Assembly (NCBI GenBank): GCA_002733415.1
Contig: NVVR01000002.1
Location: forward strand, 64,001-128,000
Length of the DNA: 64,000 nucleotides
Direction of reading: 5' to 3'
Source: Kordia sp.
GTDB lineage: Bacteria; Bacteroidota; Bacteroidia; Flavobacteriales; Flavobacteriaceae
Shown: piece by piece, positions 44,324-54,009 of the stretch
How positions within the stretch are numbered: position 1 is the stretch's first letter
How the letters are laid out: each line of letters opens with the position of its first letter
Program-made: the position numbers and the translations under genes
The notes under the pieces: generated by a model
Told to the model about the DNA's origin: nothing
What the model saw: only the letters and a program-made list of their open reading frames with translations
The model's database searches: none

Positions 44324-45646
44324 TTATTTTTTCTTTTCTTCTTTTTTAGGAAGGTATTCTAATAGTGCTCTTTGATTTGGATTCAAATACTTTTTAGCAA
44401 CATTTCTAATTTCTTCCCTAGTAATTGATTTGTAAATCTCAATTTCATTGTTAATTAAATTGATGTCGCCGTATAGCATATAGTATCTGGCTAAAGAATT
44501 AGCAATACCTTCAATACTAGCATTGGCATTTACAAACTGATTTTCATATTTGTTTTGTAATTTCTCAAATTCTCTTTCCGTAATTAGCTCCGTTTGAATT
44601 TTAACAACTTCTTCGTCAATTTCTTTAACTAAGTCTTCTAGCTTAGTTTCCCCTAATGGTAATCCATAGGTTATGTACATTCCGTAGTCCTCTTGACTAA
44701 CGCTAAATGCGCCTACTTGTAAAGCCATTTTTTTCTCATCAACTAATTTTTTGTATAATCTAGAGCTTTTACCATCACTTAAAAGTGTAGATATCATATT
44801 TAAAACAGATGCATCTCGGGTTTTCATAGATGGAGTTCTGTATGCAGAAACTATTGCAGGAATTTGAATATTAGAATCGTTGTAAGTTCCTTTAATTTCT
44901 TTAGTTATTAGATCCTCAACGATTTTTACTTTGGTTATAGCTTTTCCTTTAGGAATGCTTCCAAAGTAATCTTTAATCATTTTCTTCGTTTTCGTGATAT
45001 CTAAATCGCCAGCAACAACTAACACTGCGTTGTTAGGGATGTAGAATTTTTTATTGAAAGCTTGAAACTCTTCTAAGGTAGAAGCATCTAAATGATCCAT
45101 TGATCCGATAGTTGCCCAGCGGTATGGGTGTTTAGTAAAGATTAGTTTTTTGATTTCCGCCATGAAACTACCGTAAGGTTGGTTATCAACACGTAATCTT
45201 TTTTCCTCTTTTACAACTTCATTTTGAGTGTCAACTCCAGTTTGATCAATTACTGGGTGTAACATTCTTTCAGATTCCATCCATAACCCTAATTCTAAAT
45301 TGTTAGAAGGGAATACTTCATAGTAATAGGTTCTGTCGTCAGTAGTGTTTGCATTATTAGTACCTCCGTTAGACGATACAATTTCAAACCACTTTCCTTT
45401 TTCGATGTTTTTAGTCCCCTCAAATAATAAATGCTCAAAAAAGTGAGCGAATCCTGTACGTTCAGGGTTTTCATCTTTTGCACCTACGTGGTACATTACA
45501 GCTGTTGTTACAACTGGTGCTGCGTTATCTTGGTGTAAAACGACATGCAAACCGTTGTCTAGGTCATACTCTTCAAAAGTTACTTTTTGTGCCATAACTG
45601 ATACAGGTAAAAGTAATGAAGCGAGATAAATGATGCTTTTCTTCAT
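44324..45646 (-). CDS. M16-family zinc peptidase, catalytic subunit
   Basis: 440 residues with a signal peptide (LLLPVSVMAQ) and the inverted zinc site HFFEH at residues 68-72 plus a distal Glu in NEVVKEEKRLR. It is the active half of an M16B pair; together with the following gene it forms a periplasmic peptide-degrading chamber. Substrates are not known. The order catalytic then non-catalytic is conserved in Bacteroidota. Confidence 0.93.
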   Translation of the reverse strand: MKKSIIYLASLLLPVSVMAQKVTFEEYDLDNGLHVVLHQDNAAPVVTTAVMYHVGAKDENPERTGFAHFFEHLLFEGTKNIEKGKWFEIVSSNGGTNNANTTDDRTYYYEVFPSNNLELGLWMESERMLHPVIDQTGVDTQNEVVKEEKRLRVDNQPYGSFMAEIKKLIFTKHPYRWATIGSMDHLDASTLEEFQAFNKKFYIPNNAVLVVAGDLDITKTKKMIKDYFGSIPKGKAITKVKIVEDLITKEIKGTYNDSNIQIPAIVSAYRTPSMKTRDASVLNMISTLLSDGKSSRLYKKLVDEKKMALQVGAFSVSQEDYGMYITYGLPLGETKLEDLVKEIDEEVVKIQTELITEREFEKLQNKYENQFVNANASIEGIANSLARYYMLYGDINLINNEIEIYKSITREEIRNVAKKYLNPNQRALLEYLPKKEEKKK

Positions 45647-45815
45647 TAGAATTTTAATTAATTTTAAAGTTATAGGGTTTGACGCCTAAATTTATTTTTT
45701 GTTACAAAAAACTGAGTGTAAATATAAGCTTTTTAACTAAGTGGCTTAAGATGTTTGTTTAAAGAGCTGTTTATCTTTTGTGAATACAATTGTGAATGAT
45801 TATCTTCGTTTTTGT

Positions 45816-46511
45816 ATGAAAAGTATTTTTTGTTTTATAGCGTTAATTTATGGTCTTGGACTCTTTTCGCAGGAGGGTATTACTGAAACTAAAATTGACG
45901 ACCCTAAGTATAGAGAAGATCAATTTTATGTTGGGATATCGTATAATTTTTTGGAAAACAAGCCGTCAGGTATGTCTCAACAAGGACTTTCTGGAGGATT
46001 ACATTTAGGGTTTGTTAGAGATTTTCCCATAAACGAGCAACGAAATATTGCTTTTGGTATTGGGCTTGGCTATTCGAATAATTCTTATAATCACAACCTG
46101 TATATTAAAGAAGAAAATGGTTCAGTTACATGTCAAGTGCTTGATAATGATGTTGTTGGGTTTAGTAAGAATAAATTGAATATTCATGTAGTAGAAATCC
46201 CTATTCAGTTTAGATGGAGAACATCTACTGCTGAAAGTTATAAATTCTGGAGAGTTTATACTGGAGTAAAAATTGGATATGTATTTAATAGTATTGTAAA
46301 ATACAAAGGAGGCCTAGGTGATTTTAAACAAAATAATACGCCAGACTTAGATAGGATTAGAACAACCGCAGATATTAGTTTTGGTTGGGGGACTTGGAAT
46401 TTTTATGTAGCATATAGTTTAAATAGCCTTTTTTCTGATGAAGCAACAATAAACGGGGTAGCAATAGATATTACAGAAATTAAGTTTGGGTTACTATTTT
46501 ATCTTTTCTAA
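45816..46511 (+). CDS. porT: PorT-family outer-membrane protein
   Basis: 231 residues from the ATG at 45816 (MKSIFCFIALIYGLGLFSQ signal peptide). A GTG 36 bases upstream is possible but would spoil the signal. YREDQFYVGISYNFLENKPSGMSQQGLSGGLHLGFVRDFPIN is characteristic of PorT, a beta-barrel needed for type IX secretion, and the rest alternates in amphipathic strands, ending ITEIKFGLLFYLF. It fits with the gliding genes elsewhere in the window. Confidence 0.88.
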   Translation: MKSIFCFIALIYGLGLFSQEGITETKIDDPKYREDQFYVGISYNFLENKPSGMSQQGLSGGLHLGFVRDFPINEQRNIAFGIGLGYSNNSYNHNLYIKEENGSVTCQVLDNDVVGFSKNKLNIHVVEIPIQFRWRTSTAESYKFWRVYTGVKIGYVFNSIVKYKGGLGDFKQNNTPDLDRIRTTADISFGWGTWNFYVAYSLNSLFSDEATINGVAIDITEIKFGLLFYLF

Positions 46512-46557
46512 ACCACCAGTGAGGTTCTTTTAATTTTGTGTGTAATTATGGAATATT

Positions 46558-46710
46558 ATACCAATTAAAAGTCAAAATTAAATAGTTTCTTTTAAATCTA
46601 TTTGTCGCTTAAAAAGATAATCGAAACTAAGACTATGCTTGTATTTTTAAACTCAACTAAATCTAAAATAATTAAATTTACTTATGAGCACCTTGAAATT
46701 TAATTGGTAT
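46558..46710. mobile_element. MITE-like element, copy B (both ends intact)
   Basis: 153 bases bounded by ATACCAATTAAA at 46558-46569 and its exact complement TTTAATTGGTAT at 46699-46710. The inside matches copy A (30905-31060) in reverse orientation with roughly four of five bases identical. There is no coding frame of note and no clear target duplication. It lies between porT and the next gene. Confidence 0.75.
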
Positions 46711-46731
46711 CACTCTTAACAGAATACTCAA

Positions 46732-47337
46732 TTAAATCCAGTATGCCATCATCATGAACTGTGGTGAAAAACCAGCTACAAAACCAATAATTAATTGAAG
46801 TGTATTGTGTGCTTTTAAGTGCAGTCTTGAAGTGGCTACTAACCCGTTGATTAAAATTAAAAATCCAATTCCTATAATTAAGTTTAACTGTAAGTGAATA
46901 CTCAATGCTATAACGAACATTGTTAATCCGCTTATTGCCGCAGCGTGTAAACTTGCTTTGTAATTTAGGCAACTTAAAATTAAAAATGTAATGCTTGTGA
47001 AGCTAATGCCAGCGAAGAAAAAATGGAGTTCAAGGTCCATACTTTCAGTAAATACATATTTAGTAATGTATAAGTTCAATATGACGGCTATTAAGTATGG
47101 AAATCTTCGTTCTTTTACTTTTTTAAGCATTAAAGAGGAAGCGTATTGCATTTTTTTTAGAACCCTAAATATTAAGAGCGGGATTATAATAGTTAGTATA
47201 AAAAGTTGGAAGCCTCTATTTTGAATATATTCTTCAGTGTAATAATTATAGTTTAGGCTATAAAAAACACATACTCCAAAAAAAGGAAGGAATATAGGGT
47301 GGAAAAGATAGGATGTATAGGTTAATAGTTTATTCAA
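46732..47337 (-). CDS. PAP2-like membrane protein
   Basis: 201 residues and about six membrane helices. The end SRLHLKAHNTLQLIIGFVAGFSPQ resembles the C-terminal SR...H motif of PAP2 phosphatases, but the other PAP2 motifs are not evident, so activity is doubtful. It follows rpoN by 2 bases and is cotranscribed with it, as in other flavobacteria. Confidence 0.65.
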   Translation of the reverse strand: MNKLLTYTSYLFHPIFLPFFGVCVFYSLNYNYYTEEYIQNRGFQLFILTIIIPLLIFRVLKKMQYASSLMLKKVKERRFPYLIAVILNLYITKYVFTESMDLELHFFFAGISFTSITFLILSCLNYKASLHAAAISGLTMFVIALSIHLQLNLIIGIGFLILINGLVATSRLHLKAHNTLQLIIGFVAGFSPQFMMMAYWI

Positions 47338-47339
47338 AA

Positions 47340-48797
47340 CTATATCTTTTTTCTTAAACGAGCTACAGGAATATCTAACTGTTCTCTATATTTGGCAATA
47401 GTTCTTCTTGCAATAGGGTATCCTTTTTCTTTTAAAAGTTTAGCTAGCTTTTCATCAGTTAAAGGTTTTTTCTTATCTTCTGCATTGACTACATTTTCTA
47501 GTATTTTTTTAATTTCTCTAGTAGAAACGTCTTCTCCTTTATCATTTTTCATTGATTCAGAAAAAAATTCTTTAATCAATTTAGTTCCGTAAGGAGTGTC
47601 AACATATTTACTATTAGCAACTCTAGATACTGTTGAGATGTCCATGTTTATTTCATCAGCAACATCTTTAAGAATCATCGGTCTTAAATCCATTTCATCA
47701 CCGCTTAATAAAAACGCTTCCTGGTAATACATTATTGCAGACATGGTAACAAATAATGTTTGCTGACGTTGTTTAATAGCGTCAATAAACCATTTTGCAG
47801 CATCTAATTTTTGTTTTATAAACTGAACGGCGTCTTTTTGTGACTTAGTCTTGTTTTTGGCTTCCTTGTAGCCTTTTAGCATATTGTTGTATTCATTAGA
47901 AATATGCAGCTCAGGTGCATTACGGCCATTTAGCGTTAGTTCCAATTTTCCGTCTATTATTTTGATACTAAAATCGGGTACAACATGTTCGGTAATTCGA
48001 TTGTTCCCCGCATAACCTCCTCCTGGTTTAGGATTTAGTTTTTCTATTTCAAGAATAACATCTTTTAAATCATCTTCGGAGATGTTGAATTTCTTAAGTA
48101 ATTTTTTATAATGCTTTTTTGCAAACTGATCAAATGCTTCATCAATGATACTTATAGCCGTTTCTACTGCTTTTTCTTTAGGCTTTTGTTTTAACTGAAG
48201 TAGAAGGCATTCCTGTAAACTTCTTGCGCCTACACCAGTTGGTTCTAGTGTTTGAACTACATTTAGCACTTTTAATACTTCTTCATCAGTGGTATATACA
48301 CCTTGGGTGAATGCTAAATCGTCAACGATATCAGATATTTCTCTTCTTATATATCCGTTTCCATTAATACTCCCAACTAAGAATTCAGCAATTAAGTATT
48401 CTTGATCGTTTAATCGAAATGTGTTTAACTGATTTGTTAAGTGTTGGGTAAAAGTTATTCCTGCAGCATAAGGCATACTTTTATCCTCATCATCTGCGCT
48501 ATAGTTGTTTGCTTGCAGTCTATAATTAGGTATTTCATCATCACTTAAATATTCATCAATGTTGATGTCGTCAGTATTTATAGTGTCATCATCATAAGAA
48601 TCATCATCATACTCATCGTTTTGAAACTCATCCTCGTTATCATCCTCTTTTCCGTTATCTAAAGCAGGGTTTTCCTCTAATTCTTGTTTGATTCGTTGTT
48701 CAAAAGCTTGTGTAGGCAATTGAATTAACTTCATCAACTGAATTTGTTGTGGAGATAATTTTTGGGATAATTTAAACTGTAAGAACTGTTTTAGCAT
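47340..48797 (-). CDS. rpoN: RNA polymerase sigma-54 factor
   Basis: 485 residues. The Gln-rich activator-binding region (FKLSQKLSPQQIQLMKLIQLP) is followed by an acidic linker (about residues 50-90), the core-binding part, and the C-terminal DNA-binding RpoN box RRTIAKYREQLDIP. It reads -24/-12 promoters and depends on enhancer-binding ATPases. The acidic stretch is long, as usual for the phylum. Confidence 0.96.
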   Translation of the reverse strand: MLKQFLQFKLSQKLSPQQIQLMKLIQLPTQAFEQRIKQELEENPALDNGKEDDNEDEFQNDEYDDDSYDDDTINTDDINIDEYLSDDEIPNYRLQANNYSADDEDKSMPYAAGITFTQHLTNQLNTFRLNDQEYLIAEFLVGSINGNGYIRREISDIVDDLAFTQGVYTTDEEVLKVLNVVQTLEPTGVGARSLQECLLLQLKQKPKEKAVETAISIIDEAFDQFAKKHYKKLLKKFNISEDDLKDVILEIEKLNPKPGGGYAGNNRITEHVVPDFSIKIIDGKLELTLNGRNAPELHISNEYNNMLKGYKEAKNKTKSQKDAVQFIKQKLDAAKWFIDAIKQRQQTLFVTMSAIMYYQEAFLLSGDEMDLRPMILKDVADEINMDISTVSRVANSKYVDTPYGTKLIKEFFSESMKNDKGEDVSTREIKKILENVVNAEDKKKPLTDEKLAKLLKEKGYPIARRTIAKYREQLDIPVARLRKKI

Positions 48798-48813
48798 ATG
48801 GTAAAGATAAAAA

Positions 48814-48846
48814 AACCTACAAGGTTTTAAAATCTTGTAGGTTAGT
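48814..48846 (-). terminator. Terminator of asnS
   Basis: Minus-strand stem CTAACCTACAAGAT / CCTTGTAGG with a T-run. It resembles the frr terminator (53221) in sequence. Confidence 0.8.
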
Positions 48847-48871
48847 TTTATAAATTATTTCCACTAGTGAG

Positions 48872-50305
48872 TTAAAAGGCTGCGTTTTGTGGTGTTCTTG
48901 GGAAAGGAATTACATCTTTAATGTTATTCATTCCTGTAGCGAACATAACTAAGCGTTCAAATCCTAGTCCGAAACCAGAATGGACAGCAGTACCGTATTT
49001 ACGTAAATCAGTGTACCAAGATAGCTCTTCAGCATCAATATTTAAAGCTTTCATTTTCTCCAATAATACATCTAAACGCTCTTCACGTTGTGCCCCACCA
49101 ACCATTTCGCCAATACCAGGGAATAAAATATCCATGGCACGTACTGTTTTTCCATCATCATTTAAGCGCATGTAAAATGCTTTAATGTTTGCTGGGTAAT
49201 CAAATAGTATCACAGGGCATTTAAAGTGTTTTTCAACAAGGAAACGTTCATGTTCACTTTGTAAGTCAGCTCCCCATTCTTCAATAATGTAATTGAATTT
49301 TTTCTTTTTATTTGGTTTGCAATTTCTTAATATTTCAATAGCTTCGGTATAACTGACACGTTTAAAGTTATTATCGGCAACAAAATGTAATTTTTCAGTC
49401 AATGACATTTCGCTACGATCTTTTTGAGGTTTTGTTTTTTCCTCATCTAATAAACGTTGATCTAAGAATGCTAAATCTTCTTTGTTGTTTTCTAGAACGT
49501 AAGTGATAATCGATTTCAAGAAATTTTCAGCTAAATCCATGTTTCCGGCTAAATCCATAAAGGCAACTTCAGGTTCAATCATCCAAAATTCTGATAAGTG
49601 ACGTGAGGTATTAGAGTTTTCGGCTCTAAATGTTGGTCCGAAAGTATATACTTTTCCTAAGGACATTGCATAGGTTTCCGCTTCTAATTGTCCAGAAACT
49701 GTTAAGTTGGTTTCTTTTCCGAAAAAATCCTTGCTATAATCAACCGATCCATCTTCGTTTAATGGTGGGTTTTTAAGATTTAAACCAGTTACTTGAAACA
49801 TTTCTCCAGCCCCTTCAGCATCACTACCAGTAATAATTGGGGTGTGCATATAGTAAAAACCTTTTTGGTTAAAATACTGGTGTATTGCAAATGATAATGA
49901 TGATCGCAAACGCATAACAGCACTAAATGTATTGGTACGAGTTCTTAAATGCGCATTTTCTCTTAAGAATTCAAAGCTGTGTTTTTTAGGTTGAATAGGG
50001 TAGGTTTCTGGATCAGAATCTCCTAATATTTCAATAGTTTTAACTTCCATTTCAACTTTCTGACCTTTACCTTGGCTTTCAATAAGTGTGCCTGTTAAGG
50101 CAACTGCAGCTCCGGTAGTGATTCTTTTTAAGGTGTCTTCGTCGGTGTTTTCAAAATCGACAACACATTGTATGTTGTTAATTGTTGACCCGTCATTTAA
50201 AGCAATAAATCTTTTTGCTCTAAATGTTCTTACCCATCCTTTAAGGGTTATTTCTTGTAAAAGTTGTTCTCCTTTTAATAATTCTGAAACTGATGTAGTA
50301 TTCAT
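48872..50305 (-). CDS. asnS: Asparagine--tRNA ligase
   Basis: 477 residues of a class IIb synthetase: N-terminal OB fold for anticodon binding (ITLKGWVRTFRAKRFIALNDGS), motif 2 in TFRAENSNTSRHLSEFWMIEPE, and motif 3 GFGLGFERLVMFATGMNNIKDVIPFPR. The Asn-type sequence and length separate it from AspRS. rpoN follows after a terminator. Confidence 0.96.
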   Translation of the reverse strand: MNTTSVSELLKGEQLLQEITLKGWVRTFRAKRFIALNDGSTINNIQCVVDFENTDEDTLKRITTGAAVALTGTLIESQGKGQKVEMEVKTIEILGDSDPETYPIQPKKHSFEFLRENAHLRTRTNTFSAVMRLRSSLSFAIHQYFNQKGFYYMHTPIITGSDAEGAGEMFQVTGLNLKNPPLNEDGSVDYSKDFFGKETNLTVSGQLEAETYAMSLGKVYTFGPTFRAENSNTSRHLSEFWMIEPEVAFMDLAGNMDLAENFLKSIITYVLENNKEDLAFLDQRLLDEEKTKPQKDRSEMSLTEKLHFVADNNFKRVSYTEAIEILRNCKPNKKKKFNYIIEEWGADLQSEHERFLVEKHFKCPVILFDYPANIKAFYMRLNDDGKTVRAMDILFPGIGEMVGGAQREERLDVLLEKMKALNIDAEELSWYTDLRKYGTAVHSGFGLGFERLVMFATGMNNIKDVIPFPRTPQNAAF

Positions 50306-50466
50306 GTATCTAATAATTATTTTATAATATAAGTGACTTGCATCTATAAAAATTATTTTTTTAAATAATCAATGTTTTGGTATTGATGCGAGTATTCTTT
50401 TCTTTAAATGTTCTTAGGAAAAAATGTAATAGTTTATAAATCACATTAATCGGTACTAATAGTTTG

Positions 50467-50474
50467 CAAAGATA
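50467..50474 (-). promoter_or_regulatory. Promoter -7 box of asnS
   Basis: Minus-strand TATCTTTG followed by C, about 160 bases before the start, giving a long AT-rich leader without recognised structure. Confidence 0.55.
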
Positions 50475-50515
50475 ATTTTTTATGTGTTTAAAAAAATTTT
50501 ATTTTCAACTTCAAG

Positions 50516-50671
50516 CATCACTAAATATAGTGATGTAAAAATACCTAATTTAGGTGAGGGATTAATCTATAATGATGTTGTAATTTGCACCCAGCTTATA
50601 TTAGTAACCAGATAGGTTTATGAAGTAAGTTTTTTTGGGGTAAGAACCGTTAGTTAGCTAACGGTTTTTTT
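50516..50671 (+). ncRNA. Candidate small RNA ending at an orphan plus-strand terminator
   Basis: AACCGTTAG-ttag-CTAACGGTT with seven following T (50645-50671) is a good terminator only in the plus direction, yet both neighbouring genes run minus. Upstream on the plus strand lie a hairpin CATCACTA / TAGTGATG (50516-50535), another (ACCTAATTTAGGT near 50549) and a near -7 box TGTAATTTGC at about 50579-50588. The most likely transcript runs from about 50593 to 50671. There is no reading frame. Its boundaries are uncertain. Confidence 0.4.
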
Positions 50672-53057
50672 ATGCTTCTAAGTCTTCTTCTGGAATAGGG
50701 TTAAAACTAGGTTCTTTTAATGTTTTCTTATTCGCAATACTTCTTTCTAATGATAAAAGTAATGAGGGCAAAAGTAATAAGTTTGCTAACATTGCTAGTA
50801 ATAATGTTACTGATACTAATCCTCCTAAGGCAACAGTTCCTCCAAAACTAGAGATGGTAAATACTGAGAAACCAAAAAACAATACTATTGAGGTGTAAAA
50901 CATACTAACGCCAGTTTCTCTTAATGCAGCATATACCGATTTTCGTATTTTCCAGTTATTTACTTGTAGTTCTTGTCGGTATTTTGCTAAAAAATGAATA
51001 GTGTCATCTACTGATATTCCAAAGGCAATACTAAATACTAATATGGTAGATGGTTTTATCGGGACTCCTAAAAAACCCATTAAACCAGCTGTAATTAATA
51101 ATGGTAATAAGTTTGGGATTAATGAAACTACAATCATTCTGAGCGACCTAAACATATATGCCATAAATAATGAAATGATAACTATAGCTAAGCCTAATGA
51201 TAAAAATAAATTATCTCTTAAATACTTAGTTCCTTTCTGAAAAACTAAAGCTTTACCGGTCATGATTACCTCGTAGCGATCTTCAGGGAATATTTTGGTT
51301 ATTTTTAGTTTAAGTTGTTTTTCAATAGCTTCCATTCTGTCGGTACTAATGTCCTTCATGAAGGTAGTTATTCGTGCGTATTGACCAGTGCTATCAACAA
51401 AGCTTTTCATTAAATCATTCTCTGTATCAGCATTTTTAGCATAGGACAGAATAAAGTTCTTTTCTTGAGAAGTTGGAAGCTGGTAGTATTTTGGGTTACC
51501 ATTATAGTACGCTTGTTTGGTGTATTTAACTAAGCCAACTATTGACATTGGTTTTGATAATTCAGGTATTTCATTAATTGCTTCTTCCAATTCATCCATA
51601 CGTTTCAAGGTGGCTAATTTCATAACGCCTTTCTTTCGCTTGGTGTCTATCATGAATTCTACAGGCATGATGCCGTCAAATTCTTTTTCAAAAAATCGAA
51701 TATCTCTAAAGAAATCTGTGTTTTGTGGCATGTCTTCTATTAGACTTCCTGTAACTTTTATATTGAAGATACCAATCATACTTGCGATAAGTAAGATTAA
51801 TGATCCTGTATAAATTGTAATTCGCTTGTATTTTACCATGTGAACCATCCAGTTTACAAACCCATCAATCCACTTTTTGTTTAAGTGGTTTAAGTGTTTT
51901 TGTTTTGGTAATGGCATAAAACTGTATATAATGGGGATTAACAACAGTGAAAGGATGAAAATTGATAGTATGCTTAGTGAGGCTACAGTACCGAACTCAC
52001 TTAATAAATCACTTTTAGTTAAAATAAAAGTAGCAAACCCAGCTGCAGTGGTAGCGTTTGTCATTAGAGTAGCATTACCGATTTTGGTAATAACTCGTTG
52101 TAAAGACTTTGCTTGATTACCGTGTTTTTTAACTTCTGATTGGTATTTGTTTATTAAAAACACGCAATTCGGAATTCCAATAACAATAATTAATGGCGGT
52201 ATAATGGCTGTTAATACAGTGATTTCATATTGAAGTAGTCCCAATAGTCCGAAGGTCCACATAACTCCAACTACAACAGTAAATAATGAAATAAAAGTTG
52301 CTCTGAAAGATTTAAAGAATAAGTAGAAAATAAATCCTGTTACAAATAAAGCTGCTAATATGAAATAAGCTATTTCGCTAATTATGGTGTTAGAGTTTAG
52401 AGTTCGAATATATGGCATTCCTGAAACTCTAACTTTTAAGTTGTATTTTTTGTTGAATGCTTCAATTTTAGGAACAAGAAACTGCTCTATTAATTCTTTC
52501 CTAGCAGGTTTGTTTATGATTTCTTTATTAACGTATATAAGTGTTCGGAAAGTATTGGTTTCCGAGTTGTATAGCATTTTTTTATAAAAAGGGAGATTGT
52601 GGTAAAGAGTCTTTTTTAAATCATCAAGTTCTTTTTGTGTTTTTATTTCTTTAGGAACTAACGGTTTTAGGTCAAACTTTTTCTTTTCGTCATTTCTAAC
52701 TAGGTTTTGTATTTCACCAACCCCAATTACATTTGTAATATGCTCATGAGTGTTTAGGTCTTGTCCTAGATTATTCCATGCGTTGAATTTTTCGGGCGTA
52801 AAAAAAGAGTCATCTTGTATGCCGATGATGATTAAATTACCTTCATCGCCGAATTTGTCTACAAATTTATAGTATTCTTTGTTTATGGCATGGTCGACAG
52901 GTAGTAAGTTTGCTTCAGTATAGGTGAAGCGCATGTTTTTAAACTGGCTAGCTAATCCTATTGTTATAATAGTTATTAGAATTAGGATTAAAATCCTATT
53001 TTTCAATATCATTCGAGCAATTGCTGCCCAAAAACCAACACTAAATAGTTTTGTCAT
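50670..53057 (-). CDS. MMPL/RND-superfamily transporter
   Basis: 795 residues, two halves each with a large extracytoplasmic domain and a group of membrane helices (first near 20-40, second group about 230-390, third group about 620-760). FSIAFGISVDDTIHFLAKYRQEL is the conserved charged helix of MMPL and patched-type permeases. It lacks adjacent periplasmic or outer-membrane partners, so it is more like hopanoid or lipid exporters (HpnN-like) than multidrug pumps; the substrate is inferred only. Confidence 0.87.
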   Translation of the reverse strand: MTKLFSVGFWAAIARMILKNRILILILITIITIGLASQFKNMRFTYTEANLLPVDHAINKEYYKFVDKFGDEGNLIIIGIQDDSFFTPEKFNAWNNLGQDLNTHEHITNVIGVGEIQNLVRNDEKKKFDLKPLVPKEIKTQKELDDLKKTLYHNLPFYKKMLYNSETNTFRTLIYVNKEIINKPARKELIEQFLVPKIEAFNKKYNLKVRVSGMPYIRTLNSNTIISEIAYFILAALFVTGFIFYLFFKSFRATFISLFTVVVGVMWTFGLLGLLQYEITVLTAIIPPLIIVIGIPNCVFLINKYQSEVKKHGNQAKSLQRVITKIGNATLMTNATTAAGFATFILTKSDLLSEFGTVASLSILSIFILSLLLIPIIYSFMPLPKQKHLNHLNKKWIDGFVNWMVHMVKYKRITIYTGSLILLIASMIGIFNIKVTGSLIEDMPQNTDFFRDIRFFEKEFDGIMPVEFMIDTKRKKGVMKLATLKRMDELEEAINEIPELSKPMSIVGLVKYTKQAYYNGNPKYYQLPTSQEKNFILSYAKNADTENDLMKSFVDSTGQYARITTFMKDISTDRMEAIEKQLKLKITKIFPEDRYEVIMTGKALVFQKGTKYLRDNLFLSLGLAIVIISLFMAYMFRSLRMIVVSLIPNLLPLLITAGLMGFLGVPIKPSTILVFSIAFGISVDDTIHFLAKYRQELQVNNWKIRKSVYAALRETGVSMFYTSIVLFFGFSVFTISSFGGTVALGGLVSVTLLLAMLANLLLLPSLLLSLERSIANKKTLKEPSFNPIPEEDLEA

Positions 53058-53212
53058 AATAGATTATAAAAAGAGCACAAAGGTATTAAAAAAGTATTCA
53101 GTATTCAGTAGCAGTTTGCAGTAAAATACCTCATATGTTATTTCTGTACCAAGTGTTTTTTTAAATGGAAAACACGGATGCTTTTCTTGATTTTTTAAGA
53201 GAAGTATCGCGT

Positions 53213-53253
53213 AAAAAAAAAGACCTCACAGGTTTTTAAAACCTGTGAGGTCT
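53213..53253 (-). terminator. Terminator of frr
   Basis: AGACCTCACAGGTTTT / AAAACCTGTGAGGTCT with nine T on the minus strand. The 160 bases between this and the transporter start contain only a short TATTCAGTATTCAGTAGCAG repeat near 53096. Confidence 0.88.
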
Positions 53254-53286
53254 GCTGGCTGTGCCAACTTTATAATTATCATAAAT

Positions 53287-53841
53287 TTATACCGTCATGA
53301 TGTCTTTTTCTTTTGCGGCATAAATTTCATCGATTTTTTTAACAGCATCATCTGTTAATGTTTGAATTGATGCTTCAGCATTTTCTTTCATGTCATCAGA
53401 AGGAGCTTCTAATTTTTTAATTTCATGATTAGCGTCTTTCCTGTTGTTTCTAACAACAACTTTAGCGTCATCTGTTTCTCCTTTGGCTTGTTTTGCTAAC
53501 TCACGTCTTCTTTCTTCGGTTGGAGCAGGTACGTTTATGATAATGGTTTCACCATTGTTCATTGGGTTGAAGCCTAAGTTTGCTTTCATTATTGCTTTTT
53601 CGATTTCTTGCAATAAATTTTTCTCCCAGGGTTGTACGGTAATAGTTCTTGCGTCAGGTGTGTTTACGTTCGCTACTTGTGATAAAATAGTAGCAGTACC
53701 GTAATAATCAATTTTTACGCTACTTAACATTGCAGGAGATGCTTTTCCAGCTCTAATAATACGCAATTGTTTTTCTACATGGATTATTGCATTGTCCATT
53801 CCTTCTTTTGCGCTGTCTATAATGAAGTTAATTTCTTCCAT
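53287..53841 (-). CDS. frr: Ribosome recycling factor
   Basis: 184 residues: a three-helix bundle with MDNAIIHVEKQLRIIRAGKASPAMLSSVKIDYYG and TITVQPWEKNLLQEIEKAI, typical of RRF. It splits ribosomes after termination with EF-G. pyrH lies upstream, the usual arrangement, but a separate promoter precedes frr. Confidence 0.96.
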   Translation of the reverse strand: MEEINFIIDSAKEGMDNAIIHVEKQLRIIRAGKASPAMLSSVKIDYYGTATILSQVANVNTPDARTITVQPWEKNLLQEIEKAIMKANLGFNPMNNGETIIINVPAPTEERRRELAKQAKGETDDAKVVVRNNRKDANHEIKKLEAPSDDMKENAEASIQTLTDDAVKKIDEIYAAKEKDIMTV

Positions 53842-53998
53842 AAATTAAATTTTATCCTCTGTTGAGGTGAATCGTTATAGTTTAATTCTGCTTGTGGATT
53901 AATTGCCTCAAGGATTGGCTAGAACGAAAAATGATTTTATTGTTTATTACCGCTATAGTTTCGTAAAGGTAGTTAATTTTTTAAATCAATAACTAAGC

Positions 53999-54006
53999 CA
54001 AATATA
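53999..54006 (-). promoter_or_regulatory. Promoter -7 box of frr
   Basis: Minus-strand TATATTTG about 158 bases before frr, just past the pyrH stop. Confidence 0.5.
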
Positions 54007-54009
54007 AAA

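Noticed and set aside
46700-46972. Minus-strand frame overlapping the PAP2-like gene and the MITE-like end
   Set aside because: It starts inside the better-supported membrane protein in another frame and ends in repeat sequence.
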